Of a stretch of 64,000 nucleotides of DNA, positions 62,240 to 64,000 are shown piece after piece. Where the stretch lies: positions 1,550,001 through 1,614,000 of the forward strand of contig NZ_CP028561.1 in the NCBI RefSeq assembly GCF_002165255.2, read 5' to 3'. Each line of letters opens with the position of its first letter. Position 1 is the stretch's first letter. A program made the translations under genes and the position numbers. A model generated the notes under the pieces. The model saw only the letters and a list, made by a program, of their open reading frames with translations. It was not told the origin of the DNA and searched no databases. Source of the stretch: Acinetobacter sp. WCHA45. Its GTDB lineage: Bacteria > Pseudomonadota > Gammaproteobacteria > Pseudomonadales > Moraxellaceae.

Positions 62240-64000
62240 TTAAGTCAATTGAGCAGCCTGAATCTTCTTGGTATCAACTTGATCAGCTTCTTTTGTATAT
62301 TCGCTCATCTTGTCGAAGTTCAAGTATTTGTAGATGTCAGCAGCAGCGCTGTCAATTTGTGACGCGTACTGTTGATATTCTTCTGGGCTTGGTAATTTAC
62401 CAAGAACAGCAGCGACAGATGCAAGCTCAGCAGAAGCTAAGTAAACGTTTGCACCTTGACCTAAACGGTTCGGGAAGTTACGAGTAGAAGTTGATACACA
62501 TGTTGTGTTCGGTGCTACACGTGCTTGGTTACCCATACACAATGAACAGCCCGGCATCTCAGTACGCGCACCAGCACGGCCATAGATGTTATACAAGCCT
62601 TCTTCCATCAACTGGTGCTCATCCATACGTGTTGGTGGAGCCAACCATAAGCGAGTAGACAATGAACCACCAGGTACTTTGTCAAGTAACTGACCAGCTG
62701 CACGGAAGTGACCGATGTTGGTCATACAAGAACCGATGAATACTTCATCAATCTTGTCGCCTTGAACGTCAGAAAGAAGTTTTGCGTCATCTGGATCGTT
62801 CGGGCAGCAAAGAATTGGTTCTTTGATGTCAGCTAGATCGATTTCGTAAACTTTTAAGTATTCAGCATCAGCATCAGCTTTTAACAAGCTTGGGTTGTCT
62901 AACCACTTCTGCATGTTTTCAGCACGGCGCGCCATAGTACGAGCATCGCCATAACCTTCTGCGATCATCCACTTCAACATGGTGATGTTAGAACGTAGGT
63001 ATTCAGCAACTTTCTCTTCAGAAAGTGTGATTGAACAGCCCGCAGCAGAACGCTCAGCAGATGCATCAGAAAGTTCAAATGCTTGCTCAACAGTCAAGTC
63101 ATTTTCCATTTCTGTTAAGTCGATCTCAAGGATACGACCAGAGAAGATGTTTTTCTTACCTTTCTTCTCTACAGTTAAGTCACCAGCTTTGATCGCGTAG
63201 TAAGGAATCGCATGTACAAGGTCACGTAAAGTGATACCAGGCTGCATTTTACCTTTGAACTTAACAAGTACAGATTCAGGCATATCAAGTGGCATAACGC
63301 CAGTTGCAGCTGCGAACGCAACCAGACCAGAACCCGCTGGGAATGAAATACCGATTGGGAAACGAGTATGTGAGTCACCACCAGTACCTACTGTATCTGG
63401 AAGTAACATACGGTTTAACCAAGAGTGGATAATACCGTCACCAGGACGTAAAGATACACCACCACGGTTCATGATAAAGTCAGGTAATGTATGGTGAGTT
63501 GTTACGTCAACTGGTTTTGGATAAGCAGCAGTGTGACAGAAAGACTGCATCACTAAGTCAGCTGAGAAGCCCAAGCACGCTAAGTCTTTTAACTCGTCAC
63601 GCGTCATTGGACCTGTTGTATCTTGAGAACCAACAGTTGTCATCTTAGGTTCACAGTAAGTACCTGGACGGATACCTTGACCTTCAGGAAGACCACATGC
63701 ACGACCAACCATCTTCTGAGCTTGTGTAAAGCCTTTACCAGTGTCAGCAGGTTGTACTGGAGTACGGAATAAAGTAGAAGGTGCAAGACCTAATTCTTCA
63801 CGTGCTTTCGCAGTTAAACCACGACCAATGATCAAGTTAATACGACCACCAGCACGTACTTCGTCTAAAAGTACAGGCGTTTTAAGCTCAGCTTCTGCAA
63901 TTTGTGCACCGTCTTTGAATGCAGTAACTTTTGCAGCAGTATGATCAATTTTCAATACAACTTCGTCGCCCATGTTCATGTTGGCAACGTCGATTTCTAC
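62240..64000 (-). CDS. acnB: Aconitate hydratase B, C-terminal two thirds
   Basis: Partial; the gene continues beyond 64000 ([14 protein letters not shown] is read through the edge). About 586 residues are visible. Fe-S cysteines are in [12 protein letters not shown] and [12 protein letters not shown]; the substrate region [13 protein letters not shown] and [19 protein letters not shown] are typical of AcnB. It isomerises citrate and isocitrate, and as apo-protein can bind mRNA. The 3' untranslated region has three hairpins. Confidence 0.96.
   Translation of the reverse strand, partial: VEIDVANMNMGDEVVLKIDHTAAKVTAFKDGAQIAEAELKTPVLLDEVRAGGRINLIIGRGLTAKAREELGLAPSTLFRTPVQPADTGKGFTQAQKMVGRACGLPEGQGIRPGTYCEPKMTTVGSQDTTGPMTRDELKDLACLGFSADLVMQSFCHTAAYPKPVDVTTHHTLPDFIMNRGGVSLRPGDGIIHSWLNRMLLPDTVGTGGDSHTRFPIGISFPAGSGLVAFAAATGVMPLDMPESVLVKFKGKMQPGITLRDLVHAIPYYAIKAGDLTVEKKGKKNIFSGRILEIDLTEMENDLTVEQAFELSDASAERSAAGCSITLSEEKVAEYLRSNITMLKWMIAEGYGDARTMARRAENMQKWLDNPSLLKADADAEYLKVYEIDLADIKEPILCCPNDPDDAKLLSDVQGDKIDEVFIGSCMTNIGHFRAAGQLLDKVPGGSLSTRLWLAPPTRMDEHQLMEEGLYNIYGRAGARTEMPGCSLCMGNQARVAPNTTCVSTSTRNFPNRLGQGANVYLASAELASVAAVLGKLPSPEEYQQYASQIDSAAADIYKYLNFDKMSEYTKEADQVDTKKIQAAQLT

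Overview
The window is AT-rich chromosomal DNA of a gammaproteobacterium, almost certainly an Acinetobacter. The basis is family-level recognition of the gene order dxr-rseP-bamA-skp-lpxD-fabZ, aroQ-accB-accC and narK-nirB-nasA beside nasT-nasS and mo- genes, an ISAba11-type insertion sequence, and low-GC coding. It is a core-genome region with few mobile elements. No rRNA, tRNA or CRISPR array was seen.

Layout. (1) 1-12.4 kb, minus strand: the envelope/isoprenoid/translation cluster (fabZ partial, lpxD, skp, bamA, rseP, dxr, cdsA, uppS, frr, pyrH, rimO). An intact 1101-bp ISAba11-like element with 13-bp inverted repeats and a 5-bp AATTC duplication splits rseP just before its third transmembrane segment and removes the LDG half of the protease active site. 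(2) 12.7-17.2 kb, plus strand: nitrogen two-component system ntrB-ntrC, a TetR regulator, argF. (3) 17.3-25.9 kb: phosphatase-like protein, ispF, dadA under a tandem glycine riboswitch, fumC behind a good Fur-box match, a GalE-like protein lacking the catalytic lysine, tusDCBE, and an HxlR regulator. (4) 26-41.6 kb: molybdenum cofactor genes (moeA, moaCB fusion, moaE, moaD, moaA, mobA) and the assimilatory nitrate/nitrite operon (narK, nirB, a NirD-oxidoreductase fusion, nasA), with divergent nasT-nasS. (5) 41.6-42.4 kb: a 746-bp region without a long ORF, holding a minus-strand-only intrinsic terminator with no gene in front of it, a likely unannotated small transcript. (6) 42.4-57.3 kb: aroQ-accBC, an amidase, transporters, a hydrolase, murB, an LMW phosphatase, an iron-type alcohol dehydrogenase with a thioesterase, dnaX with a 16-copy hexanucleotide repeat, and a RoxA-like oxygenase. 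(7) 57.3-64 kb: decayed IS5/IS630 pieces, an MFS exporter, a DUF2238 membrane protein, a voltage-gated potassium channel, a possible 23-residue membrane peptide, two unrecognised genes and the 3' part of acnB.

How the genes work together. NtrB-NtrC (12.7-15.3 kb) is the expected activator of the sigma-54 promoter that I place upstream of narK (GG-N10-GC at 39622-39640). NasS-NasT would then release antitermination in the leader when nitrate is present. The molybdopterin genes next door supply the cofactor for NasA. Iron control is suggested by the Fur box ahead of fumC (iron-independent fumarase) and a weaker Fur-like box ahead of the candidate small RNA. All assignments come from reading the sequence and recalled family knowledge; no searches were run.
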